64,000 nt of DNA. It comes from Haploplasma modicum ATCC 29102. Lineage in GTDB: Bacteria; Bacillota_I; Bacilli_A; Acholeplasmatales; Acholeplasmataceae. Location: contig NZ_JHYB01000004.1 of the NCBI RefSeq assembly GCF_000687835.1, forward strand, positions 91,001 to 155,000. Direction: 5' to 3'. Of the stretch, positions 36,218 through 45,816 are shown piece by piece (within the stretch, counting starts at the first letter, position 1; each line of letters begins with the position of its first letter). Position numbers and translations under genes: made by a program. The notes beneath the pieces are model-generated. The model saw only the letters and a program-made list of their open reading frames with translations, ran no database searches and had not been told where the DNA came from.

Positions 36218-36820
36218 ATGAAATACGAATTACCAAAATTAGGTTATGCATTTGATGCATTAGAACCATTTATTGACGCAAAAACAATGGAAATACATTA
36301 TACAAAACACCATCAAGCATATGTTAACAACTTAAATGCTGCTTTAGAAAAACATCCTGAATTTAAATTAGAATTAGTTGACTTCTTAACTGACTTAAAT
36401 TTAGTTCCTGAAGATATTAGAAATGCAGTTAGAAATAATGGTGGCGGTCACTATAACCACACATTCTTCTGGACATTATTAAAAGTTAATAATGGTGCAG
36501 TTCCGAAAGGAAAATTAGCTAAAGCAATCGAAGAAACATTTGGTTCATTTGATAACTTTAAAGCAGAATTTGCAAAAGCAGCTACAACAAGATTTGGTAG
36601 TGGTTGGGCATGGTTAATCTTAAACAAAAATAATAAGTTAGAAGTTGTTTCAACTCCTAACCAAGATACACCTCTTGCTTTAGGTAAACCATTATTAGGT
36701 TTAGACGTATGGGAACACGCATACTACTTAAACTACCAAAATAGAAGACCAGACTATGTAAGTGCATTCTTCCAAATTGTAAACTGGGATGTAGTTGAAC
36801 ACTTATTTATAGGTAAATAA
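36218..36820 (+). CDS. sodA: Superoxide dismutase (Mn/Fe type)
   Basis: 200 residues from ATG 36218, placed after GGAGG. Metal ligands: His27 (EIHYTKHH), His81 (HYNHTFFW), then Asp and His in [18 protein letters not shown] and GGGHYNH favour the manganese or cambialistic group. It detoxifies superoxide, implying at least oxygen tolerance despite the fermentative AdhE next door. Followed by a strong terminator. Confidence 0.95.
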   Translation: MKYELPKLGYAFDALEPFIDAKTMEIHYTKHHQAYVNNLNAALEKHPEFKLELVDFLTDLNLVPEDIRNAVRNNGGGHYNHTFFWTLLKVNNGAVPKGKLAKAIEETFGSFDNFKAEFAKAATTRFGSGWAWLILNKNNKLEVVSTPNQDTPLALGKPLLGLDVWEHAYYLNYQNRRPDYVSAFFQIVNWDVVEHLFIGK

Positions 36821-36828
36821 TATAATAA

Positions 36829-36860
36829 ATAGAAACCAAATAATGGTTTCTATTTTTTTA
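36829..36860 (+). terminator. sodA terminator
   Basis: Stem ATAGAAACC/GGTTTCTAT (36829-36837, 36845-36853), 7-nt loop, T7 tail on the plus strand. The convergent adhE ends just beyond. Confidence 0.88.
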
Positions 36861-39455
36861 TTAGTATTTAATTACTTTACCATAATATGCATTTTCAAGT
36901 ATTTCTTTCATATCTTCTACCATTGGTAATCTAGGATTTGCTGGACTACATTGATCTTCATACGCAAGATATGCCAAATTTAAACTATTTGTCATAAATT
37001 CAGTTTCATCTAAATTTTGATCTTTAAAATTCATCTTTATGTTTAGCGACTCTGCTAAATTATAACAAGCATCAGCAAACATTAAAACTCCTTCACTAAC
37101 ATCTTTGGGATTTAAACCAATTGCTCTTGCCAGTTCATAGTATTTAACGTCAGCATGATAATAATTATACTTTGGCCATGTAGCAAGTTTCCCTTGTCTA
37201 ACGCCATTATATCTAATTACATAAGGTAATAAAATCGCATTTATTCTACCATGTGCTATATCAAATAGTCCACCAACCTTATGAGCCATTGAGTGTGTTA
37301 TTCCTAAGAAGGCATTACCAAATGCCATCCCTGCCATTGTAGATGCATTATGCATTTTTTCTCTCGCTTCAAAATCCGCTCCATTATCAAAGGCACGTTT
37401 TAAATATTTAAACACTAGTTTTATTGCACTAAGTGCAAGTGCGTCAGTATAATCACTAGCAAGTGTTGAAACATATGCTTCTACTGCATGTGTTAAAACA
37501 TCCATTCCTGTATCAGCTGTTACAATTTTAGGCTGAGTTAGTGTTAATCCTGGATCAATTATCGCAACGGTAGGTGTAAGTGAATAATCAGCAAGTGGAT
37601 ATTTCTTGTTATCTTTTTTATCAGTAATAACAGCAAATGGTGTAACTTCACTACCTGTTCCAGAAGTTGTTGGAATACATACTAATTTAGACTTTTTACC
37701 TAATTCTGGATATCTAAAAGCACGTTTTCTAATATCCATAAATTTTTGTTTAAGATCATTAAAATCAACTTCTGGATTTTCATAAAATAACCACATTGCT
37801 TTTGCTGCATCCATTGGTGACCCACCACCAATCGCAATAATTGTATCTGGTTCAAAAGATTTCATTAATTCATAACCTTTATTTACTGTTTCAATTGAAG
37901 GATCTGGCTCTACATCACAAAATAACTGGATATCAACTTTATTTCTTCTTAAGTTTAATTGTTCTGTTACTTTATTTACAAACCCTAAATCAACCATTGT
38001 TCTATCAGTAATAATAATTACTCTAGATACATCCCTCATTTGTCTAACATACTCAATTGAGTTTTTTTCAAAATATATTTTTGATGGAACTTTAAACCAC
38101 TGCATATTATTTTTTCTCTCCCCAATTTTTTTAATATTTAAAAGGTTAACGGCACTAACGTTATCACCTATAGAATTTTTCCCATAAGAACCACAACCAA
38201 GAGTTAATGAAGGAATAAAACTATTATAAACATTACCAATGCCACCAAAAGTTGCAGGAGAGTTAGAAATAATTCTAATAGCCTTTAATTTAATTCCAAA
38301 TGAATTAATTACTTCTTCATTATTACTATGAATTACTGCACTATGACCAAGTCCATTAAACTCAACCATCTTTTCTGATAAACTAATACCGTGATCGGTT
38401 GATTTAGCCTTAATAATTGCAAGAACTGGTGATAGTTTTTCTCTTGTTAAAGGCTCACTTTCATTTACATCACTACATTCAACTGCAAGAATAACTGTTT
38501 TTTTAGGAACTATAAATCCTGCTTCGCTTGCAATTTTTTCGGCACTTGAGCCAACAATTTTGCCATTTAATGTTTTAGAATCTGGGAATAAAAGTTTTTC
38601 AAGCATCTTTTTTTCTTCATTATTTACAAAATATACACCAAAATCTTTAAATCTATTAACTGTTTTTTGATAAATTTCTTTATCAATTATACATGCTTGT
38701 TCTGATGCACAAACCATCCCATTATCAAATGATTTACTCATGATAATATCATTAACTGCTTGATTTATATTAGCAGTTTTTTCTATATATGCTGGAACAT
38801 TACCTGCTCCTACTCCAAGTGCTGGTTTACCACATGAATATGCTTTTTTAACCATTTCATTGCCACCTGTTGCAAGGATAGTAGATATATCATTATGTTC
38901 CATTAACTCCTTTGTTTTATCAAGAGAGGGAACTTCAATCCACTGAATACAGTTTATTGGAGCACCTGCCTTAATTGCTGCCTCATAGACAATTTTTGCT
39001 GCCATTTTTGATGAATTTTGTGCACTTGGATGGAATGCAAAAATAATTGGATTTCTAGTTTTAAGTGCAATAAGTGATTTAAATATTGTTGTAGATGTCG
39101 GATTAGTTACAGGGGTAATACCTGCAACAACACCGACTGGTTCAGCCACTTCCTTAATTCCAGTAACTTTATCATCACTAATTATTCCAACTGTTTTTAG
39201 ATGCCTTATATTATTAATTACATATTCTACAGCAAATAAATTCTTAGTTGCCTTGTCTTCAAAGACACCTCTTTTTGTTTCTTCAATTGCAAGTTTTGCT
39301 AACATACCATGTGCATCTAATGCACTAACTGAAACTTTACCAATGATATAGTCTATCTTTTCTTGATCAAGAAATAAAAAGTCTTCTAATGCCTTTTTAC
39401 CTTTTTCAACTAAAAGATCTACCTCATTTAAAAATAAGTCTTTTTGTTCTTCCAT
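36861..39455 (-). CDS. adhE: Bifunctional acetaldehyde-CoA/alcohol dehydrogenase
   Basis: 864 residues, fused. The N-terminal aldehyde dehydrogenase half (about 1-430) carries the catalytic Cys in NGMVCASEQA. The C-terminal iron-dependent alcohol dehydrogenase half (about 450-860) has GGGSPMDAAK and the iron ligands around HSMAHKVGG and AHGRINAILLP. It turns acetyl-CoA to ethanol with two NADH, balancing redox in fermentation. Monocistronic; a large dyad 80-120 nt upstream may be its operator. Confidence 0.97.
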   Translation of the reverse strand: MEEQKDLFLNEVDLLVEKGKKALEDFLFLDQEKIDYIIGKVSVSALDAHGMLAKLAIEETKRGVFEDKATKNLFAVEYVINNIRHLKTVGIISDDKVTGIKEVAEPVGVVAGITPVTNPTSTTIFKSLIALKTRNPIIFAFHPSAQNSSKMAAKIVYEAAIKAGAPINCIQWIEVPSLDKTKELMEHNDISTILATGGNEMVKKAYSCGKPALGVGAGNVPAYIEKTANINQAVNDIIMSKSFDNGMVCASEQACIIDKEIYQKTVNRFKDFGVYFVNNEEKKMLEKLLFPDSKTLNGKIVGSSAEKIASEAGFIVPKKTVILAVECSDVNESEPLTREKLSPVLAIIKAKSTDHGISLSEKMVEFNGLGHSAVIHSNNEEVINSFGIKLKAIRIISNSPATFGGIGNVYNSFIPSLTLGCGSYGKNSIGDNVSAVNLLNIKKIGERKNNMQWFKVPSKIYFEKNSIEYVRQMRDVSRVIIITDRTMVDLGFVNKVTEQLNLRRNKVDIQLFCDVEPDPSIETVNKGYELMKSFEPDTIIAIGGGSPMDAAKAMWLFYENPEVDFNDLKQKFMDIRKRAFRYPELGKKSKLVCIPTTSGTGSEVTPFAVITDKKDNKKYPLADYSLTPTVAIIDPGLTLTQPKIVTADTGMDVLTHAVEAYVSTLASDYTDALALSAIKLVFKYLKRAFDNGADFEAREKMHNASTMAGMAFGNAFLGITHSMAHKVGGLFDIAHGRINAILLPYVIRYNGVRQGKLATWPKYNYYHADVKYYELARAIGLNPKDVSEGVLMFADACYNLAESLNIKMNFKDQNLDETEFMTNSLNLAYLAYEDQCSPANPRLPMVEDMKEILENAYYGKVIKY

Positions 39456-39538
39456 ATTTAATTTTCCCTTCGTTTTGTATTTGTTCTTTATACTTAAATA
39501 ATATCAAAAAACATTACTATTACAAGACATTTTTTTTA

Positions 39539-39572
39539 GTAAACGTTTTAGCTTGTATTTGAAAATGTTTAC
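39539..39572. promoter_or_regulatory. Large inverted repeat upstream of adhE
   Basis: GTAAACGTTTT (39539-39549) and AAAATGTTTAC (39562-39572) form an 11-bp inverted repeat with one mismatch, 12 nt apart. No T-run follows, so it is not a terminator. A site for a redox or catabolite repressor is possible; no regulator is identified. Confidence 0.5.
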
Positions 39573-39594
39573 ATTAATTATAAATAATTAAAAT

Positions 39595-39633
39595 AAAAAA
39601 ATATTCTAAACTACAATGTAATTTAGAATATTT
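39595..39633 (-). terminator. hpf terminator
   Basis: Perfect stem AAATATTCTAAA/TTTAGAATATTT (39599-39610, 39622-39633), 11-nt loop, T6 on the minus strand. Confidence 0.82.
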
Positions 39634-39645
39634 AATTTAATTATT

Positions 39646-40191
39646 TTATTCTGTTTCTATATTTGCATAATCTCCATCTTTTCTTAAATATACAATATTT
39701 GTTTTATTTGTATCAATATCTAAGTATACATAGAAATCATGTCCTGTTAATTCTAGTTGAAGGATTGCTTCATCTCTACTCATAGGTACTAACTCAATCT
39801 TTTTATTTTTAACAAGTGTTGCAGCTTTCATTTCTTTTTCAAGTGATTCAGCATCAAACTCTTGGCTAAAGACATCATTAACTCCTAATTTTTCTAAATG
39901 AGATTGTAACTTGCTGCGGTTTTTTCTAACCTGAGAAACAAGTTTATCGATTGATAAGTCAATTGCTGCATACATATCAGGATCTGACACTTCCGCTCTT
40001 ACTAATTGCTCACTAGAATAAATTGTAACTTCTACCTTATGGTTATCCGGATACACTTTTGTAACAACTCTAATTTTACTAATTGTATCTTTACCAAATA
40101 GTTGTATAACCTTTGCTAGTTTCTTCTCTGTGAAGTTTTTGATTGCCTCAGTTGGCGTAAATCCATTTTTTCCAGTAATTTCAATCTTCAT
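39646..40191 (-). CDS. hpf: Long-form ribosome hibernation promoting factor
   Basis: 181 residues from ATG 40191, with AAGGAG 7 nt upstream. N-terminal S30AE/YfiA domain (about 1-100) and C-terminal dimerisation domain (about 120-180, VPMSRDEAILQLELTGHDFY). The long form dimerises 70S into 100S particles in stationary phase. Overlaps the preceding comFC-like ORF by 11 nt, the same neighbourhood as in Bacillus. Confidence 0.93.
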   Translation of the reverse strand: MKIEITGKNGFTPTEAIKNFTEKKLAKVIQLFGKDTISKIRVVTKVYPDNHKVEVTIYSSEQLVRAEVSDPDMYAAIDLSIDKLVSQVRKNRSKLQSHLEKLGVNDVFSQEFDAESLEKEMKAATLVKNKKIELVPMSRDEAILQLELTGHDFYVYLDIDTNKTNIVYLRKDGDYANIETE

Positions 40192-40558
40192 AATCATTCT
40201 CCTTTTCCATTTCGTTTTTTAAACAAATTAAATATATATCACTTAATTTTGTTGTTTTAATTATATTATAAACACCCTTATTAAAGGTATCAAAATACAT
40301 AATAATTTGATTTTTGTTTGTTTTTAAATAATAAATATAATATGGTTTTAAAAAACTCATCATCGCCTCTGCTAAATCATAGTCTTCAAATATTGAATTA
40401 ACAAATAATCTATAATCATCAATTGGTATAACGTCTAATCTATTAATCATTAAATGTTTTGTAAAACAATATTCACATATATGATCTTTTGGTGTTTTGA
40501 AGATATTTTTTATTGTTACTACTTTATTAATTAATTTATCACATACAAGACAGTACAT
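40181..40558 (-). CDS. Truncated ComFC-like zinc-ribbon protein
   Basis: 125 residues. The N-terminal CLVC...CEYC pair (residues 3-6 and about 28-31) is the zinc ribbon of ComFC, followed by YDLAEAMMSFLKPYY, matching the YN..l...K-type link. The phosphoribosyltransferase domain that normally fills residues 90-220 is missing; the end has no PRPP loop. Position before hpf is that of comFC in Firmicutes. It is either a domain-reduced ComF remnant or a zinc-ribbon protein with a new role. No frameshift is visible, and the reading frame is open. Confidence 0.6.
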   Translation of the reverse strand: MYCLVCDKLINKVVTIKNIFKTPKDHICEYCFTKHLMINRLDVIPIDDYRLFVNSIFEDYDLAEAMMSFLKPYYIYYLKTNKNQIIMYFDTFNKGVYNIIKTTKLSDIYLICLKNEMEKENDYED

Positions 40559-40589
40559 ATTATCACCTGTCTTATAATAGTAATATTAT

Positions 40590-42644
40590 TTATTTTTTAC
40601 TTTCAAGTATTATCTTATCGATTAAGTGAGCAGGAACTTCGTCATATCTAACAAATTCTCTAGTAAAACTTCCACTTCCTTGACTCATAGCTTTTAAGTC
40701 AATAACATATTTAGATACTTCAACTTCAGGAACTTCTGCTGTAATAATCTGGTAACCTTCCCCTTGATCCATTCCTAAAATTCTACCTCTACGTTTATTA
40801 ATGTCGCCCATAACATCACCAACATATTCGTCCTTGATTGTGATAAGTAGTTTTAAGATTGGCTCTAAAATAGTTGGTGCTGCATTTGGAACAGCATTTC
40901 TAAATGCAAGTGATGCCGCTAACTTAAATGAAATTTCATTTGAATCAACATCATGATAAGAACCATCAAATAATGTTGCTGAAATATTAATAACTGGGTA
41001 CCCAGCAAGTGGTCCTTTTTCAAAGTTTTCAATTAATCCTTTTTCAACTGCTGGGAAGTATCCTTTTGGAACAGCACCACCAACGACTTCTGAATCAAAA
41101 CTAAAACCTGTTTGATTTGGTTTAAATCTTATGAAAACATGACCAAATTGTCCTGCTCCCCCAGATTGTTTTTTATGTTTACCTTCACCTACAGCTTCTT
41201 TTTTAATTGTTTCTCTATAACTAATCTTTTGATCAATTACTTCAACATCAACTTTATAAGTATTTTTTAGTTTATCAATAACATAAGTTAGATGAGTCAT
41301 TCCTTGACCACCAATTAAAAGTTGTGAAGTTTCTTTATTTCTTCTTATCTCAAGTGTTGGATCTTCTAAAATTATTTTTTGTAATGCAGTTGAAATCTTA
41401 TCTTCATCATTTCTGTTTTTAGGTTCAATTGCTAAATAGATAACCGGTGTTGCGTGACTAACTGGCATATATTTAATTGGTGATTTAGGATCTGAAATAG
41501 TCTCACCTGTTTTTAGTTCTAATTTAGATACTGCACAAATATCACCAGCGTGGAACAACTCGTTACTGATTTGTTCCTTACCACGCATAGTAAATAAGTT
41601 ATTTACTTTATAGTTTTCACCAGTATTTGTATCAGTAATTTCAACCCCATTTTTTAAGACTCCTGAATTTATTTTAACAAGATTGATTGTCCCAAGGAAT
41701 GGGTCAACAATTGTTTTAAAAATATATCCAGAAAAAGGCTCTTCATCTGTAGTTCTTCTTGTTTCTTCTAAATTAGTATTTACATTAATTCCTTTTAGTG
41801 GAGCAAGCTCATTTGGTGCTGGAAGAAAATCTACTAACATATCTAAAAGTGTTCTAACACCAACATTTTTGGTTGCACTACCAACTAAAACTGGAGTTAA
41901 TTCACCATTAATAATACCTTCTCTTAACCCAATTTTCATTTTATCTTCAGGAATTGTCCCTGTTTCAAAATAAAGATCTAATAACTCTTCACTTGTTTCA
42001 GCAACACTTTCTGCAATCATATTTCTAAGTTCTTCTACCTTAGGTTTATTATCATCATAAACTTCAGCATCTCTAGATACAACACCATCGTAGATTCTTG
42101 CTTTATTTTCAATTACATTAACAAATCCATCAAACTTTTCGTTTTTACCGATTGGCCATGTAAGCGGAACAGCTTTTTTTCCTAACTTTTCCCTAATTTC
42201 TTCTAGCACATTAGCAAAGTTAATATTTGGTAAATCCATTTTATTAACATAAAGTACTGCTGGAATATGACGTTTTCTAATTTCACGCCAGACACGTTCT
42301 GTGCCAACTTCTACGCCTTTTAAAGCATCAATAACTATTACAGCTCCTTTAATTACTTCTAAAGCTTGATTTAAATCACCTACAAACTCATCTCCTCCAG
42401 GTAAATCTAGAAGATTTAGTTTATAATCTTTCCACTCAACTGGTAAAAGTGACATTGAATAGCTGCTCATCCTATTTTTTTCTTCAAATAAATAGTCAGA
42501 AACAGTATTCTTTCTCTCTACTTCACCTTTTGAGGTTGTAGCTCCTGTAGCAAAAAGAATTGATTCGGATAAACTTGTTTTGCCGGATCCTAGATGCCCA
42601 ATAATTGCAATATTTCTTATCATCTTCGTTTGATAATCTTTCAT
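40590..42644 (-). CDS. EF-G-like GTPase (EF-G2 type)
   Basis: 684 residues: G domain with GHLGSGKTSL (G1), DLPGGDEF replacing the usual DTPGHVDF (G3) and NKMD (G4), then EF-G domains II-V. The altered G3 and the length mark the second, non-canonical EF-G paralogue widespread in Firmicutes; its role in translation is not settled. A good AGGAGG site precedes the ATG. Monocistronic, divergent from yidD. Confidence 0.88.
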   Translation of the reverse strand: MKDYQTKMIRNIAIIGHLGSGKTSLSESILFATGATTSKGEVERKNTVSDYLFEEKNRMSSYSMSLLPVEWKDYKLNLLDLPGGDEFVGDLNQALEVIKGAVIVIDALKGVEVGTERVWREIRKRHIPAVLYVNKMDLPNINFANVLEEIREKLGKKAVPLTWPIGKNEKFDGFVNVIENKARIYDGVVSRDAEVYDDNKPKVEELRNMIAESVAETSEELLDLYFETGTIPEDKMKIGLREGIINGELTPVLVGSATKNVGVRTLLDMLVDFLPAPNELAPLKGINVNTNLEETRRTTDEEPFSGYIFKTIVDPFLGTINLVKINSGVLKNGVEITDTNTGENYKVNNLFTMRGKEQISNELFHAGDICAVSKLELKTGETISDPKSPIKYMPVSHATPVIYLAIEPKNRNDEDKISTALQKIILEDPTLEIRRNKETSQLLIGGQGMTHLTYVIDKLKNTYKVDVEVIDQKISYRETIKKEAVGEGKHKKQSGGAGQFGHVFIRFKPNQTGFSFDSEVVGGAVPKGYFPAVEKGLIENFEKGPLAGYPVINISATLFDGSYHDVDSNEISFKLAASLAFRNAVPNAAPTILEPILKLLITIKDEYVGDVMGDINKRRGRILGMDQGEGYQIITAEVPEVEVSKYVIDLKAMSQGSGSFTREFVRYDEVPAHLIDKIILESKK

Positions 42645-42758
42645 TATATCCTCCTGTAATCGTTTTCATTAATTTATACTTTAATTATATCATGAAAATA
42701 TGCGATGTGATATAATTTATTTATTTTTTAAAAGTGTTATAATAAAGAAGGTGATAAC

Positions 42759-42986
42759 ATGAATAAAACAGTTTTAAAATTAATCGAGGTTTACCAAGGC
42801 GATGTTTCAAGTAATTTAAATGGTAAATGTAGACATAATCCAACATGCTCAAACTATGCAAAAGAAGCTTTTGAAAACTATAACTTCTTTAAGGCATTTT
42901 TCTTATCAAGTAAAAGAATTCTTTCTTGTAATCCTTTATTTACTCCTAAGTATGATCCAGTAAAGAAGGTGAAAAAAGATGATTAA
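42759..42986 (+). CDS. yidD: Membrane protein insertion efficiency factor YidD
   Basis: 75 residues with the YidD signature: IEVYQGDVSSNLNGKCRHNP then TCSNYAKEAF and ILSCNPL, including its three conserved Cys. Short amphipathic protein at the inner membrane helping YidC. Usually beside rnpA-yidC; here it is instead paired with a 4-TM gene that overlaps its end by 8 nt. Confidence 0.93.
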   Translation: MNKTVLKLIEVYQGDVSSNLNGKCRHNPTCSNYAKEAFENYNFFKAFFLSSKRILSCNPLFTPKYDPVKKVKKDD

Positions 42987-43473
42987 ATACGCATTTTTAA
43001 AACTAAAAGAGCGAAAATACGTCATCCAATCAATTATTTTTATGATAATATTTACGGCTCTTTACTTTATTTTAGACTATTTAAATTATCGTGAAGCAAC
43101 AATTAAGCCTGACTTACTATGGATAATAGTAAATAGTGTATTAAATATTATTATGGCTACTGCAAGTACATTATTAATGAGTTTAAGTACGGTTATGGTT
43201 GAACTTAAAAGTTCTGGTGAATCTATCTCAAATTTAGGATTTTTATCAGTTATATTTGGGATTTTCACTTATGGTTGTACAAGTTGTGTTGTTATATTTT
43301 TAAGTGCAGTAGGTATCTCATTTAGTCCAGCAATTTTTCCGTTTATTGATGTTTGGTATGGGATATTATATAAATTACTTTCATTAGTACTAATTGCACT
43401 TGGTTTATTTTTAGTACTTAGAAATATTGAAAAAGGAACTTGTAAAGTTAAATTAAAAAAATCTGGAAATTAA
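42979..43473 (+). CDS. Four-span membrane protein coupled to yidD, unknown
   Basis: 164 residues; hydrophobic spans at about 15-34, 48-72, 84-108 and 124-147. The third span holds a Cys pair (YGCTSCVVIF) and there is another Cys near the C-terminus. AGAAGGTG overlaps the yidD end. No family recognised. The Cys pair in a membrane span hints at a metal or redox role, but that is a guess. Confidence 0.7.
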   Translation: MIKYAFLKLKERKYVIQSIIFMIIFTALYFILDYLNYREATIKPDLLWIIVNSVLNIIMATASTLLMSLSTVMVELKSSGESISNLGFLSVIFGIFTYGCTSCVVIFLSAVGISFSPAIFPFIDVWYGILYKLLSLVLIALGLFLVLRNIEKGTCKVKLKKSGN

Positions 43474-43490
43474 TCCAGATTTTTTTTAAT
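43459..43490. terminator. Bidirectional terminator between yidD operon and proS
   Basis: Stem AAATCTGGA/TCCAGATTT (43459-43467, 43474-43482), 6-nt loop, T-runs on both sides. Confidence 0.88.
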
Positions 43491-44913
43491 ATGCCCTAGC
43501 AAACATTATTGTTTGTGTTGCTTTTTTATTTGTAACAGGACAAACTTCAGTAATTAATTCTGTATTTAGAATAACTCTTGCTGTTGCACCTGTATCTTCT
43601 TTAATTTGTAATTCTGCTTCTTCACCAGCAACACTCATTTTAACATAGCCACCATTTTCAAGATGAGCTTTGAATTCATCATATGTTTTTGCTGTATTAG
43701 TTTTTTCATTTACGTGTTTTTTAGCTTTTGCTAACATTTCTTCATGAATTTCATTTAACAATCTATCTACTTCACCTGAAACATTTTCTAATGCAACACT
43801 AATTTTTTCTCTAGTATTTCTCTTAACAATTGTTACAGTATTATTGGCTAAATCTCTTGGTCCCACTTCAATTCTTAGTGGAACACCCTTCATTTCATAT
43901 TCACTAAATTTCCATCCTGGTGATTTATTTGAATCATCAAGTGATACTCTTACCTTATTATTTTTTAAAGTTTTAAAGATATCGTTTGATGCATTAATAA
44001 CTTCTTCTTTTTTCCCTTGAATTGGAATAATTACTACTTGTGTTGGAGCAACATATGGTGGTAGTACTAACCCCTCGTCGTCTCCATGAACCATGATGAT
44101 TGCACCAATAAGTCTCGTTGAAACGCCCCATGATGTTTGATATGCAAACTCAATTTTTGAATTTTCATTTTGGAACTTAATACCAAATGCTTCAGCAAAA
44201 CCTTGGCCAAAATAATGTGATGTTCCGGATTGTAATGCTTTACCATCATGCATTAGTGCCTCAATTGTGTAAGTTTCTTCTGCACCAGCAAATTTCTCTT
44301 TTTCTGTTTTTCTACCAGTTAAGAAAGGAATTGCTAATAACTCACTCCCTAAGTTGTTATAGATATCTAACATATCAAGTGTTTCTTTTCTTGCTTCATC
44401 TTTAGTTGCATGAATTGTATGACCTTCTTGCCATAAAAACTCTTTACCTCTTAAGAAAGGTCTTGTAGTTTTTTCCCATCTAACTACACTACACCATTGA
44501 TTATATTTTTTTGGCAAGTCACGATAAGACTGAACAATTTTTGCATAGTGTGTTGAAAATAACACTTCTGAAGTTGGTCTAATTATTAATCTTTCAGCCA
44601 ACTGTTCAACACCAGTTGTTGTAATCATTGCAGTTTCAGGAGCAAATCCTTCAACGTGATCTTTTTCTTTTTGAAATAATGATTCAGGAATTACCATTGG
44701 CATATAAACATTTTGATGCCCTGTTTCCCTAAATTTTTCATTTAAATAATTTTGGATGTTTTCCCAAATTGCATAACCATATGGTCTATAAATTATAAAC
44801 CCTTGTACATCACTATAGTCCATTAATTCTGCTTTTAGACAAAGATCTGTATACCATTTTGCAAAGTTTTCATCTCTCGATGTAATTGAATCTACCATTT
44901 TTATATTATTCAT
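43486..44913 (-). CDS. proS: Prolyl-tRNA synthetase, archaeal/eukaryote-like short form
   Basis: 475 residues from ATG 44913 (MNNIKMVDSITSRDENFAKW). Class II core motifs: IYRPYGYAIWENIQ, RPTSEV, RWEKTTRPFLRGKEFLWQEG (motif 2 loop) and HGDDEGLVLPP (motif 3). The 180-residue INS editing domain of the bacterial form is absent and a C-terminal extension is present, typical of the ProS type 3 group. Starts two bases after the cvfB stop. Confidence 0.95.
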   Translation of the reverse strand: MNNIKMVDSITSRDENFAKWYTDLCLKAELMDYSDVQGFIIYRPYGYAIWENIQNYLNEKFRETGHQNVYMPMVIPESLFQKEKDHVEGFAPETAMITTTGVEQLAERLIIRPTSEVLFSTHYAKIVQSYRDLPKKYNQWCSVVRWEKTTRPFLRGKEFLWQEGHTIHATKDEARKETLDMLDIYNNLGSELLAIPFLTGRKTEKEKFAGAEETYTIEALMHDGKALQSGTSHYFGQGFAEAFGIKFQNENSKIEFAYQTSWGVSTRLIGAIIMVHGDDEGLVLPPYVAPTQVVIIPIQGKKEEVINASNDIFKTLKNNKVRVSLDDSNKSPGWKFSEYEMKGVPLRIEVGPRDLANNTVTIVKRNTREKISVALENVSGEVDRLLNEIHEEMLAKAKKHVNEKTNTAKTYDEFKAHLENGGYVKMSVAGEEAELQIKEDTGATARVILNTELITEVCPVTNKKATQTIMFARAY

Positions 44914-44914
44914 T

Positions 44915-45754
44915 TTATTCACCATCTATCAATATTGTTTCATTTTCAGTAAATTTTACTTTATTTTCTTTATATAAATAGCCAAGTGCTCTTTTAAAAG
45001 ACTTACGGCTTATCTTAAAAAACTTATCTATTTCTTCACTGCTACTTTTTGCAGTTAGAGGAATTTTCCCATATCTTTTTAATGCATTTAAAATAACTGT
45101 AGCATCATCTATTCTTTGTTCTTCTTTTTGTTTGATCAAAGTCCCTAAATAGCCCTTATCAGTCATTTTTATTATCTTAACTGATACTTCTTCACCTAAG
45201 TGATAAACATCTCTAATTAACGAATTATGGACGAAAACCATTTCTTTATCTTCATTGTAGAGATTAATTCCTTGTTCACCAATTCTTTGAACAAAGAATT
45301 TTTTTTCAGCACCAATTTCTAAATCATTTACTTCATAAATTTCTGCCGGATTTACTATTTTAGCTACTAATCTATTTGTTTTTATATGTAACGATACAAA
45401 TAATTTACTACCCTCCTTGGGCCATAAATTAAAATTATTCGGTAAATCATCTTTAGAAAGTAATACATCTTTGTTAATTCCCATGTTTAGAAATACACCA
45501 AGTCTTGGAAGAATGCTTACTACTTCTAAGTATGCCGGTTTGTCAACAGTTAAAAACGGTGTTTTCAATGTTGCAGCAAGTCTTGATTTTTCGTCAAAAT
45601 ATAAAAAAGCATTAACAGTATCATTAGCTTTTAATTCTAAATAATTTGATTCATTTTTATGGAGAAAAACTTCTTCTTCTCTTGTGTTTAACATATAGCC
45701 AATATCTGTTTCTCTTAATACCTTTAACTTATTTACATTACCTATTACTAACAT
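44915..45754 (-). CDS. cvfB: S1-domain protein CvfB/YitL
   Basis: 279 residues from ATG 45754 with AAGGTG upstream. Three S1-like beta barrels (about 1-200) and a C-terminal winged helix (about 215-279, SSSEEIDKFFKISRKSFKRA), the CvfB arrangement. These RNA-binding proteins affect virulence gene expression in staphylococci. Next to proS with a 1-nt gap, so cotranscribed. Confidence 0.88.
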   Translation of the reverse strand: MLVIGNVNKLKVLRETDIGYMLNTREEEVFLHKNESNYLELKANDTVNAFLYFDEKSRLAATLKTPFLTVDKPAYLEVVSILPRLGVFLNMGINKDVLLSKDDLPNNFNLWPKEGSKLFVSLHIKTNRLVAKIVNPAEIYEVNDLEIGAEKKFFVQRIGEQGINLYNEDKEMVFVHNSLIRDVYHLGEEVSVKIIKMTDKGYLGTLIKQKEEQRIDDATVILNALKRYGKIPLTAKSSSEEIDKFFKISRKSFKRALGYLYKENKVKFTENETILIDGE

Positions 45755-45790
45755 ATTTATCACCTTATATAATATTACCATATTTAGAAG

Positions 45791-45816
45791 AAAAATAGAA
45801 TGCTAAAAGCACTCTA
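45791..45816 (-). terminator. Terminator of the Fic-domain gene
   Basis: Stem TAGAGTGC/GCATTCTA on the minus strand (one wobble), 5-nt loop, T5. The gene's TAG stop forms the arm end. Confidence 0.8.
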
